Shown piece by piece: positions 1 through 5,425 of a DNA stretch of 13,163 nucleotides. Location: contig SFII01000026.1 in assembly GCA_004555335.1 (NCBI GenBank), positions 1-13,163 on the forward strand, given 5' to 3'. The position numbers were made by a program, and so were the translations under genes. The notes under the pieces are model-generated. The model saw only the letters and a program-made list of their open reading frames with translations. It had not been told where the DNA came from and made no database searches. The stretch is from Coriobacteriaceae bacterium. GTDB lineage: Bacteria > Actinomycetota > Coriobacteriia > Coriobacteriales > Eggerthellaceae. The first letter of the stretch is position 1. Every line of letters begins with the position of its first letter.

Positions 1-1
1 C

Positions 2-217
2 GAGGTCTTCGTTCCCTCGAAGGTGAAGACCATCGACGAGGGTGCTTTCGAGGGTTGCTCCGCCTTGGAGGACGTGTTCTTCCCGGAAGGGATCAGGCGC
101 ATCCGCTCCCGTGCGTTTTCGGGATGCGCGGCATTGCGCGAACCCGTCGTGCCCCCGGCGATCCAGTTCCTTGCCGATGACGCGTTCGACGCGGGGAAGC
201 TTGTTCGGTCCGAATAA
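2..217 (+). CDS. BspA-like leucine-rich repeat protein, C-terminal fragment
   Basis: This is the 3' end of a gene whose start lies before the window; the reading frame is open from base 2 to the TAA at 215-217, about 71 codons. The visible protein carries two consecutive repeats with the LRR_5 (BspA/Treponema pallidum) pattern: an Ile-x-x-Gly-Ala-Phe-x-Gly-Cys-x-x-Leu core, then a Val-x-x-Pro-x-x-Ile turn, seen as 'GAFEGCSALEDVFFPEGI' and 'RAFSGCAALREPVVPPAI', and a third partial 'DDAF'. Such repeats build surface or secreted adhesion and ligand-binding domains. The N-terminal part, with any signal peptide or wall anchor, is outside the window. The protein ends soon after the last repeat with no C-terminal anchor visible. 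Its function cannot be narrowed further. It has no evident link to the methyltransferase cluster, from which 361 bases separate it. Confidence 0.8.
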   Translation, partial: EVFVPSKVKTIDEGAFEGCSALEDVFFPEGIRRIRSRAFSGCAALREPVVPPAIQFLADDAFDAGKLVRSE

Positions 218-316
218 CGGTTCCTGAAAACAAGCTGAAAATGAGACCTTTGTCTCGAAAAACTTATCAAGAAACCTAATGAATACAGTGCGAATATTAG
301 CTGAAATAATAGTGTC

Positions 317-350
317 AAGACGCTTACGGAAAAATGCACAAAAGCGTCTT
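317..350. repeat. Perfect 9-bp inverted repeat with 16-base spacer
   Basis: AAGACGCTT at 317-325 is the exact reverse complement of AAGCGTCTT at 342-350, with a 16-base A-rich spacer. It could be the terminator hairpin of the LRR gene, although no T-run follows, or a protein-binding operator just upstream of the candidate promoter at 359-386. The arrangement favours an operator slightly, but this is inference. Confidence 0.6.
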
Positions 351-358
351 ATCGGCTG

Positions 359-386
359 TTGACCCTCGTTTTTAAGTAATGATACA
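359..386 (+). promoter_or_regulatory. Candidate promoter for the methyltransferase operon
   Basis: TTGACC at 359-364 matches five of six bases of the sigma-70 -35 consensus. At a 16-base spacing there is only a weak -10 candidate, GATACA at 381-386. If used, the operon would have a leader of about 190 bases before the first gene. The -10 match is poor, so this is a low-confidence call. Confidence 0.3.
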
Positions 387-435
387 AACAGTGAAGCGGG
401 GTTTCTGCGACCTTGCGAAGCGATTGATTCCAGTT

Positions 436-462
436 TTTATCCGTGTTCTGCTTATGGATAAA
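436..462. repeat. 7-bp inverted repeat TTTATCC/GGATAAA
   Basis: TTTATCC at 436-442 and GGATAAA at 456-462 are exact reverse complements separated by 13 bases. The direct repeat CCGTG occurs at 441-445 and again at 466-470. It could be a regulator binding site or a weak leader hairpin. No regulator gene is encoded nearby. Confidence 0.4.
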
Positions 463-532
463 TAACCGTGATTATCGCAGCCAATCCGATATCCGCTCGG
501 TTCGCGAGGTTCTGCTTTTCCGCGTCCTTTTC

Positions 533-592
533 AAGGAGGCTTTCCCTCGTGTGCCAAGCGGCGACTTAGACGGGGGGAATGATGTCACGTGA
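533..592 (+). promoter_or_regulatory. Strong Shine-Dalgarno with tiny upstream ORFs overlapping the start of the methyltransferase
   Basis: AAGGAGG at 533-539 is the best ribosome-binding sequence in this region, but it sits about 40 bases before the methyltransferase ATG and cannot serve it directly. It is well placed for GTG at 549 (six codons, TAG at 567-569) or GTG at 551 (13 codons, TGA at 590-592). The second ORF runs across the ATG codons at 579 and 582, the geometry of translational coupling. A leader-peptide or coupling role is inference; the ORFs and spacing are seen directly. Confidence 0.35.
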
Positions 593-1685
593 CGAGCTGA
601 CTCCGGTCCAGCGTGCGGCAGCAATCGCTAAGGGCGAGGGTGCCGACCGCATGCCCTGCAACCCGAATATCGCAAACGGCGTAGCGCGCGTATACGGTTG
701 CAAGATCTCGGAGTTCAATACCGATCCCATTGCCATCGCGAAGGCGCAGATGGCCACCTACGAGCGCTTCGGCAACGATAGCCTGCGCGTTTTCACCGAC
801 CTTTTCACTTGGCCCGAGGCAATGGGCGCGAAGGTGGTATGTCCGGACGACGATACCGTCGACCTGCTCGAGCCTGCCATCACCGATGTGAGCCAGATCG
901 GCAAGCTCAGGCCTGCCGACCCCCTGAAAGACGGGCGCCTCCCCGTGCACGTGGAGGCAATGAAGTACCTGAAGGAGTATTCCGACGGCATCGTCGGCTG
1001 CTCTGCAGGCGTCGTGGGTCCCTTCACCCTGGCATTCTTCCTTATCGGCATAGACAAGATGCTCAAGATGTGCCGCAAGGACCCGGAATCCGTCCACAAG
1101 CTGTGCCGGATCGCGCTCGAGACCTGCAAGAACTACGCGGCGGTTGCGATGGAAATCGGCCTGACCCCCACTATTTCCGAGCCCATGTCCTCCTGCACTG
1201 TGGTAAGCCCCAAGGTCTTCCGCGAGCTTTCCCTTCCGTATCTGAAGGAACTGGTCGACTTCATCCATGAAGGCGGCTACAACCCCGTGATCCATATCTG
1301 CGGCCAGACCAACAAGATCTGGAAGGACTGCGCAGATCTGGGCATCGCCGGCTGGAGCATCGACAACGTCGCGAGCATCGAGGAATGCAAGAAGACCGTC
1401 GGCGACCAGTGCAAGATCATGGGCAACGTCGACCCCGGCCCCATCATGTTCGGCGGCACCCCCTTGGACGTGCGCATCGGCACCCTGCAGTCCCTCAAGG
1501 CGGGGTGGGACAGCCCCAAGGGCTTCATGGTCATGTCCGGCTGCAGCCTGCCGGTCGACAGCCCCTTCGAGAACATCGACGCCATGATGGACACCGTGCG
1601 CGAAGTGGGCTATCCGGTCTCCATCGATAGGATCGACGCCATGCTCGAAGAGGCCCTGTACCAGAAGCAGAAGGAGGAGGAATAG
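579..1685 (+). CDS. UroD/MtaA-family corrinoid-dependent methyltransferase
   Basis: A 368-residue cytoplasmic protein of the uroporphyrinogen decarboxylase superfamily, in the branch that moves methyl groups to or from corrinoid proteins (MtaA, MtbA, MtsA type). The zinc-site signature of that branch is visible: His239-x-Cys241 within 'PVIHICG', and Cys322 in 'MSGCSLP'. The 'GNVDPG' loop (282-287) and the Glu-Pro at 201-202 are also typical. The length is normal for the family. The zinc normally activates a thiol acceptor or donor. The corrinoid partner starts two bases after this stop codon, which rules strongly against a haem-biosynthetic HemE. The start is ATG 579 or ATG 582; only a G6 run (572-577) stands directly in front, and an in-frame TAG at 567-569 excludes an earlier start. 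The methyl donor and acceptor cannot be read from the sequence. It may perform both half-reactions, as MtsA does for methylated thiols. Confidence 0.9.
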   Translation: MMSRDELTPVQRAAAIAKGEGADRMPCNPNIANGVARVYGCKISEFNTDPIAIAKAQMATYERFGNDSLRVFTDLFTWPEAMGAKVVCPDDDTVDLLEPAITDVSQIGKLRPADPLKDGRLPVHVEAMKYLKEYSDGIVGCSAGVVGPFTLAFFLIGIDKMLKMCRKDPESVHKLCRIALETCKNYAAVAMEIGLTPTISEPMSSCTVVSPKVFRELSLPYLKELVDFIHEGGYNPVIHICGQTNKIWKDCADLGIAGWSIDNVASIEECKKTVGDQCKIMGNVDPGPIMFGGTPLDVRIGTLQSLKAGWDSPKGFMVMSGCSLPVDSPFENIDAMMDTVREVGYPVSIDRIDAMLEEALYQKQKEEE

Positions 1686-1687
1686 CC

Positions 1688-2335
1688 ATGGCAACTAAGG
1701 AAGAACTCCTCAAGGAGCTTTCCGATTGCGTGCTCGACCTGCGCGATGACGAAGTCGAGGAGGTTGCGCAGAGCTACATCGATGCCGGATTCGAGGCGTA
1801 CGACGGCATCTTCTACGGCCTGGTCGACGGCATGAACAAGGCGGCAAAGCTCTATGAGGAGGAAGAGTACTTCATCCCCGAGCTCATGATCTGCTCCGAT
1901 GCCATGTACGCGGGCCTCGATGTGCTGCGTCCCCATATCGACAGCAGCCAGATGAAGCAGAAGTGCAAGGTTGCCATCGGCGTCGTTGAAGGCGACACCC
2001 ATGACATCGGCAAGAACCTGGTCAAGATCATGCTGGAGGCGTCCGGCTACGAGATGATCGACCTGGGACGCGACGTCCCCATCCAGGAGTTCGTCGATGC
2101 GGTGGTCAACGACGGCGCACGCGCCGTTGCGCTCTCCACGCTCATGAGCACATCCATGCCCAACATGGCCAAGGTCGTGCAGAAGCTCGAGGAAGCCGGT
2201 GTGCGCGACCAGGTGAAGGTCATCGTGGGCGGTGGTCCGCTTTCTTCCGGCTATGCACGCAAGATCGGCGCGGACGGTTATTCGGATTCCGCGGTCGAAG
2301 CCGTGGAGCTGCTCGATGGCCTGATGGGCTGGTAG
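1688..2335 (+). CDS. Methyltransferase corrinoid protein (B12-binding, MtaC/MtbC/MttC-like)
   Basis: A 215-residue methyl carrier with the standard two-part build. Residues 1-90 form the helical cap (B12-binding-2 domain), and residues 94-213 form the Rossmann-like cobalamin domain. The base-off/His-on signature D-x-H-x-x-G is present as Asp103, His105 and Gly108 in 'GDTHDIGKN'; His105 is the predicted lower cobalt ligand. The later 'STLMSTSM' (150-157) and 'VGGGPLS' (180-186) motifs contact the nucleotide tail in this family. The size is typical. The gene begins two bases after the methyltransferase stop, and its ribosome site, a run of AAGGAGGAGG, lies inside the end of that gene, so the two are surely translated together. 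It would shuttle methyl between a substrate and the adjacent UroD-like enzyme. No activator (RamA-like) gene is in the window. Confidence 0.95.
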   Translation: MATKEELLKELSDCVLDLRDDEVEEVAQSYIDAGFEAYDGIFYGLVDGMNKAAKLYEEEEYFIPELMICSDAMYAGLDVLRPHIDSSQMKQKCKVAIGVVEGDTHDIGKNLVKIMLEASGYEMIDLGRDVPIQEFVDAVVNDGARAVALSTLMSTSMPNMAKVVQKLEEAGVRDQVKVIVGGGPLSSGYARKIGADGYSDSAVEAVELLDGLMGW

Positions 2336-2365
2336 CGCTTTTCCAGGTATCGGAGGAGAAAAGCG
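2336..2365 (+). repeat. Intercistronic 8-bp hairpin after the corrinoid protein gene
   Basis: CGCTTTTC at 2336-2343, directly after the stop codon, pairs exactly with GAAAAGCG at 2358-2365 across a 14-base loop. There is no T-run after it, so it is not a standard terminator. It more likely stabilises the upstream mRNA or partly separates expression of the methyl-transfer pair from the transporter. Confidence 0.55.
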
Positions 2366-2420
2366 AGGAATGGGCTTGCCTTAGGCGGCCTTGGAATAAC
2401 GGCATTAACAGGAGAAATGC

Positions 2421-3278
2421 ATGTTCGACGTAGAATTCAGAGATTTGAAGTTCGCCTATCCGGACGACCCTGGAAAGCTCATCTTGAGCGGTGTCGACTA
2501 CAAGGTGAACAAGGGCGACTTCGTCTGCCTGCTCGGCCAGTCCGGCTGCGGTAAGTCGACCCTTCTGCGCCTTATCGCCGGTTTGGAGAAATCCAATCCC
2601 GAAGAGTTGCTGGTGAACGGCCAGCCCGTGACCGGCCCCAGCCTGGACCGCACCATGGTCTTCCAGGACTACGGCTTGTTCCCCTGGATGACGGCGGGCG
2701 AGAACATCTGCATCGCCTTGAAGCAGAAGCATAAGGACTGGTCTGCTGCCCAGCGCAAGGAGCTTGCGCTGAAGTGGATGGCCAACCTGGACTTGGACGA
2801 AGAGCTGTTCGACAAGCTGCCAATGAACCTTTCCGGTGGCCAGCGCCAGCGCTTCGCAACCGCCCGCGCCTTCGCGCTCGATGCTCCCCTGATGCTGATG
2901 GACGAGCCCTTCGGCGCATTGGACGCGGTCACCAAGGCACTGTTGCAGGACACCGTTCTGGATCTGTGGTCCAAGGAAACCGAAAACCGCAAGACGGTCT
3001 TCTTCGTCACCCACTCCGTCGACGAGGCCCTGCTTCTGGCGACCGACATCCTGGTTCTGGGCCAGGCTCCCAGCAAGATCATCTACACCCACCACTTCAC
3101 CCCCGAAACCAAGCCCACCCGCGAAACCCTCTACACCGATCCCGACGTCAGGGATCTGCGCGAGAAGCTGACCCGAATCATCAACGAGGAAATCCAGGAG
3201 AAGGCGCGCCGCGCCAAGGAGGCCAGGGAAAAGAAGGCCGCCGAGCAGCCGCGCAAGAGGGCCGGCAGGCGCAAGTAA
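2421..3278 (+). CDS. NitT/TauT-type ABC importer, ATP-binding subunit
   Basis: A 285-residue cytoplasmic ATPase of the SsuB/TauB/NrtD group. All ATPase motifs are in order: Walker A 'GQSGCGKST' (39-47), Q-loop Gln82 in 'VFQDYGLFPW', signature 'LSGGQ' (137-141), Walker B 'LMLMDEP' (157-163) with Glu162, D-loop 'GALD' (165-168), and H-loop His198 in 'VTHSVDEA'. The 'DYGLFPW' stretch after the Q-loop is typical of nitrate, sulfonate and taurine importers. The last 30 residues are a Lys/Arg/Ala-rich, probably helical or disordered tail, longer than usual. The start is ATG with AGGAG at 2410-2414. It lies 85 bases after the corrinoid protein gene and is followed by the binding protein and permease, so the importer is complete. 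The substrate is unknown. Confidence 0.95.
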   Translation: MFDVEFRDLKFAYPDDPGKLILSGVDYKVNKGDFVCLLGQSGCGKSTLLRLIAGLEKSNPEELLVNGQPVTGPSLDRTMVFQDYGLFPWMTAGENICIALKQKHKDWSAAQRKELALKWMANLDLDEELFDKLPMNLSGGQRQRFATARAFALDAPLMLMDEPFGALDAVTKALLQDTVLDLWSKETENRKTVFFVTHSVDEALLLATDILVLGQAPSKIIYTHHFTPETKPTRETLYTDPDVRDLREKLTRIINEEIQEKARRAKEAREKKAAEQPRKRAGRRK

Positions 3279-3286
3279 CGAATCAA

Positions 3287-3315
3287 CCCATCCGGGCGGG
3301 AGACTCCCGCTTGGG
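3287..3315 (+). repeat. Intercistronic hairpin before the binding-protein gene
   Basis: GCGGGA at 3296-3301 pairs with TCCCGC at 3305-3310 over a three-base loop, and CCCA (3287-3290) can add pairing with TGGG (3312-3315). No T-run follows. A short GC hairpin just upstream of a binding-protein gene often protects that part of the mRNA and raises binding-protein yield; that role is inferred. Confidence 0.5.
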
Positions 3316-3348
3316 AATAGACCATACGAAAAGGGAAAGGGAAAAGAA

Positions 3349-4446
3349 ATGGATATGAAGCTCACCCGCAGGAAGTTCGTGGGCGGCATGGGTGCCGCGG
3401 CTCTGGCCGTCGCATCCGGTGCAGCGCTCGCGGGCTGCTCTTCTTCCAGCGAGGGCGGCTCCGAAGGTTCCGCCGATGCTTCCAAGGAAGTACTGAAGCT
3501 CTCCATCGCGGCTCAGAACAACTCCGGCCAGGTATTCCAGTACATCGCCGAGGCTCATGGCTATCTGGAAGAAGAAGGCGTCGAGGTTGAGATGCAGTAC
3601 ATCAACAACGGCACCGACGCATTCCAGGCAATGTCCGGCGGCAAGGTCGACATCATGTCCACCTACGGTACCGGCGGCCCCCTGATCCAGATCTCCCAGG
3701 GCAATCCCTACACCATCTTCGCCGGCTACATGATCACCGGCGAGACCCCCTGCTTCGGCAAGCCCGAGACCGAGTGGACCGACCTGAACAGCTTCGTGGG
3801 CAAGAAGATCGGCATCACCCGCTTCGGCACCCCCGACGTCGTCCTGAAGGGCGTTCTGTATGACGCGGGCATCCTGGATCAGGTGGAGTTCGTGGAATAC
3901 AAGAAGAACCAGGAAGTTCTGCAGGCTGTCGCAAACGGCGAGATCGAGTTCGGCGCCACCGCAACCGGCTACGAGCTGCAGGCTGCCGACCTGGGCCTGG
4001 AAGTGAAGATGTGGCCCGACGATTACTGGCATGACCATTCCTGCTGCCGCATGCTGTGCATGGATGAATTCATCGCCAATGAGGAAAAGCAGGAAGCCAT
4101 CTACCGCGTGCTGCGCGCTTACATCCGCGCCGAGGAATACATGCGCGACCACATGGACGAGGTCGTCGACCTGGTCGTGGAAAACCTGGACCTGGACGAG
4201 GCAACCGTCGAGAGCTTCGTGAAGAGCCCCCACATGAAGTACAACATCGATCCCAACAAGCATGCGGTGTTCACCATGTGGGACAAGATGAAGGCTTTCG
4301 GCTACATCGAGAACGACGACGTCAACCTGGAAGACCACTTCAACACCGCGGTCTACCAGAGGGCCATCGAGTCTCTGGTCAAGGATTACCCCGATGACAA
4401 GTACATCGCGGACAAGATGACCGAATTCGAAATCAACAACCTGTAA
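3349..4446 (+). CDS. NMT1/SsuA-like substrate-binding lipoprotein of the ABC importer
   Basis: A 365-residue extracytoplasmic solute-binding protein. The N-terminus has a twin-arginine signal (Arg7-Arg8 in 'TRRKFVGG'), a hydrophobic segment, and a lipobox 'LAGC' with Cys30 as the lipidated residue, followed by a Ser/Gly-rich linker to about residue 45. This implies export in folded form by the Tat system and anchoring to the outer face of the membrane. The mature part matches the NMT1/SsuA two-lobe fold: 'LKLSIAAQNNSGQVFQYIAEAHGYL' is the opening strand and helix, cited here only as a pattern (residues 49-73), and 'GKKIGITRFGTPDVVLKGVL' (151-170) is the hinge region. An unusual 'HDHSCC' cluster lies at 228-233. 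Two nearby ATGs (3349, 3355) are possible starts; AAAGG precedes the first. The ligand is not identifiable; sulfonates, nitrate, pyrimidine vitamin precursors and flavins are known for the superfamily. Confidence 0.92.
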   Translation: MDMKLTRRKFVGGMGAAALAVASGAALAGCSSSSEGGSEGSADASKEVLKLSIAAQNNSGQVFQYIAEAHGYLEEEGVEVEMQYINNGTDAFQAMSGGKVDIMSTYGTGGPLIQISQGNPYTIFAGYMITGETPCFGKPETEWTDLNSFVGKKIGITRFGTPDVVLKGVLYDAGILDQVEFVEYKKNQEVLQAVANGEIEFGATATGYELQAADLGLEVKMWPDDYWHDHSCCRMLCMDEFIANEEKQEAIYRVLRAYIRAEEYMRDHMDEVVDLVVENLDLDEATVESFVKSPHMKYNIDPNKHAVFTMWDKMKAFGYIENDDVNLEDHFNTAVYQRAIESLVKDYPDDKYIADKMTEFEINNL

Positions 4447-4466
4447 GAACTTTGCGGAATCGTGGT

Positions 4467-4472
4467 AAGGAG
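4467..4472 (+). promoter_or_regulatory. Ribosome-binding site that sets the permease start
   Basis: AAGGAG at 4467-4472 is nine bases before GTG 4482. It lies downstream of the longer in-frame alternative TTG 4452, which has no ribosome-binding sequence of its own. This supports translation from 4482. Confidence 0.7.
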
Positions 4473-4481
4473 TCGCATCAA

Positions 4482-5240
4482 GTGGGTAGCTTTGTGAAGA
4501 AATATTACGGTGTTGCGATCATCGCCGTGTGCCTGGTGGGATTGTATGTGCTGCTGACCGACGGCTTGCACGTGCTTTCGGAATTCCTGTTCCCCAGCCT
4601 GTCGGTATTGCCCCCGCTGGTTCCCCAGTACATCGGCGACCTGCTGAACAACCTGAAATCCTCCCTCTTCCTGCTGATCATCGCCTACGGCTTGGCGGTT
4701 GTGACCGCGGTTGCCGCCGGCACCCTGATCGGCTTGAAGAGCGGCATCCGCAGGAACGTGACTCCTTACATCTACGCGTTCAGCGCGGTACCCGTGCCCC
4801 TGCTGACCCCGTATGCCATCAACGTGGCACCCACCATGCAGATCGCATCCATCTTCCTGATCTGGCTGGCGGCCTTCTGGGTCATCCTGGCAACCACCAT
4901 CGGCGCGGTCGTCTCCATCGACAAGCGCTATCTGGAAAATGCCGCGACTTTGGAGATGTCCTCTGCGGAAAAGCTGTTCAAGGTGGTTCTGCCTGCAGCT
5001 TCCCCCGGTATCCTGACTGGCTGCTCGGTCGCCTTGACCCTGTCGTTCATGATGCTGGCGGTCGCCGAGATGTTCGGCGCCACTTCGGGCCTTGCGTACT
5101 TCGTCCAGTACTATGCCGACTTCGCCCGCTTCGACCTGGTGATGGTGGGCTTCTGCTTCACCGCGGTCGTGCTGGTTCTGATCATGATCGTCTTCGACCT
5201 GATCAAGGGCCGCATCCTTCACTGGACCATCAACGAGTAG
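4482..5240 (+). CDS. NitT/TauT-type ABC importer, permease subunit
   Basis: A 252-residue integral membrane protein of the SsuC/TauC (BPD_transp_1) family. About six hydrophobic segments are visible, near residues 9-27, 61-85, 95-113, 120-145, 178-200 and 218-240. The cytoplasmic EAA loop that docks on the ATPase lies at about 152-170, ending in 'FKVVLPAASPGI'. In it the usually conserved Gly of the 'ATLGAS' pattern is Glu158 ('AATLEMS'), an oddity. 'AEMFGATSGLAYFV' (195-208) matches the family's last conserved block. The start was set at GTG 4482 because of the ribosome site at 4467-4472. The gene follows the binding protein by 35 bases and closes the operon before a terminator-like hairpin. 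Confidence 0.9.
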   Translation: MGSFVKKYYGVAIIAVCLVGLYVLLTDGLHVLSEFLFPSLSVLPPLVPQYIGDLLNNLKSSLFLLIIAYGLAVVTAVAAGTLIGLKSGIRRNVTPYIYAFSAVPVPLLTPYAINVAPTMQIASIFLIWLAAFWVILATTIGAVVSIDKRYLENAATLEMSSAEKLFKVVLPAASPGILTGCSVALTLSFMMLAVAEMFGATSGLAYFVQYYADFARFDLVMVGFCFTAVVLVLIMIVFDLIKGRILHWTINE

Positions 5241-5303
5241 GCGCGGTTTGCGAAGGGAATTCGCGTTGCACGGCAACGAAGGCGGCGCGTATTGATTTAT
5301 CGG

Positions 5304-5342
5304 AACAAGGGCTTGCAGTCTTGCTGCGGGCCCTTGTTTATT
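5304..5342 (+). terminator. Rho-independent terminator after the transporter operon
   Basis: AACAAGGGC at 5304-5312 pairs with GCCCTTGTT at 5330-5338, and an inner GCAG/CTGC (5315-5318/5324-5327) extends the stem. It is followed by a short T-rich stretch (TTATTCT). The T-run is interrupted, so some read-through into the GTPase gene is possible. Confidence 0.7.
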
Positions 5343-5362
5343 CTGCCGGGAATGGTATATCT

Positions 5363-5411
5363 GCATCGTGCGGATGCCCGTTTCCGGGCAGATGCGAATA
5401 GGCATCGCATC
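5363..5411 (+). promoter_or_regulatory. Leader with alternative hairpins before the CobW-family gene
   Basis: Three GCATC copies (5363-5367, 5402-5406, 5407-5411) and two GATGC copies (5373-5377, 5391-5395) can pair in mutually exclusive ways. One fold closes 5363-5367 with 5391-5395 around a GCCCG/CGGGC stem (5376-5380/5385-5389). Another pairs 5391-5395 with 5402-5406, next to the ribosome site AAAGGA (5415-5420). This resembles a small switching leader, but no known riboswitch class is recognised. Confidence 0.35.
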
Positions 5412-5425
5412 GAGAAAGGACTCAA

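Larger units (their letters stand above)
218..578. other. 361-base AT-richer intergenic region upstream of the methyltransferase cluster
   Basis: No convincing protein gene or recognisable RNA gene is seen here. The stretch is visibly richer in A and T than the flanking genes. It holds a 9-bp inverted repeat (317-325/342-350), a weak sigma-70-like promoter candidate (359-386), a 7-bp inverted repeat (436-442/456-462), and a strong Shine-Dalgarno (533-539) facing very short ORFs. I looked for a cobalamin riboswitch, expected near corrinoid genes, and did not find a B12-box-like element. Confidence 0.7.

Noticed and set aside
218..578. Cobalamin riboswitch ahead of the corrinoid operon
   Set aside because: Expected from context, but no B12-box-like element or the typical long conserved core could be seen.
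579..1685. Haem-pathway uroporphyrinogen decarboxylase (HemE)
   Set aside because: The His-x-Cys...Cys zinc site and the adjacent corrinoid protein point to the methyltransferase branch of the superfamily.
585..1694. Long antisense open frame (369 codons) covering the whole methyltransferase gene
   Set aside because: It mirrors a gene with clear family motifs, gives a His/Ala/Asp-rich nonsense protein with no recognisable domain, and is explained by strong GC-rich codon bias.
4452..4481. Ten-residue N-terminal extension of the permease from TTG 4452
   Set aside because: It lies upstream of the AAGGAG site, which instead serves GTG 4482.
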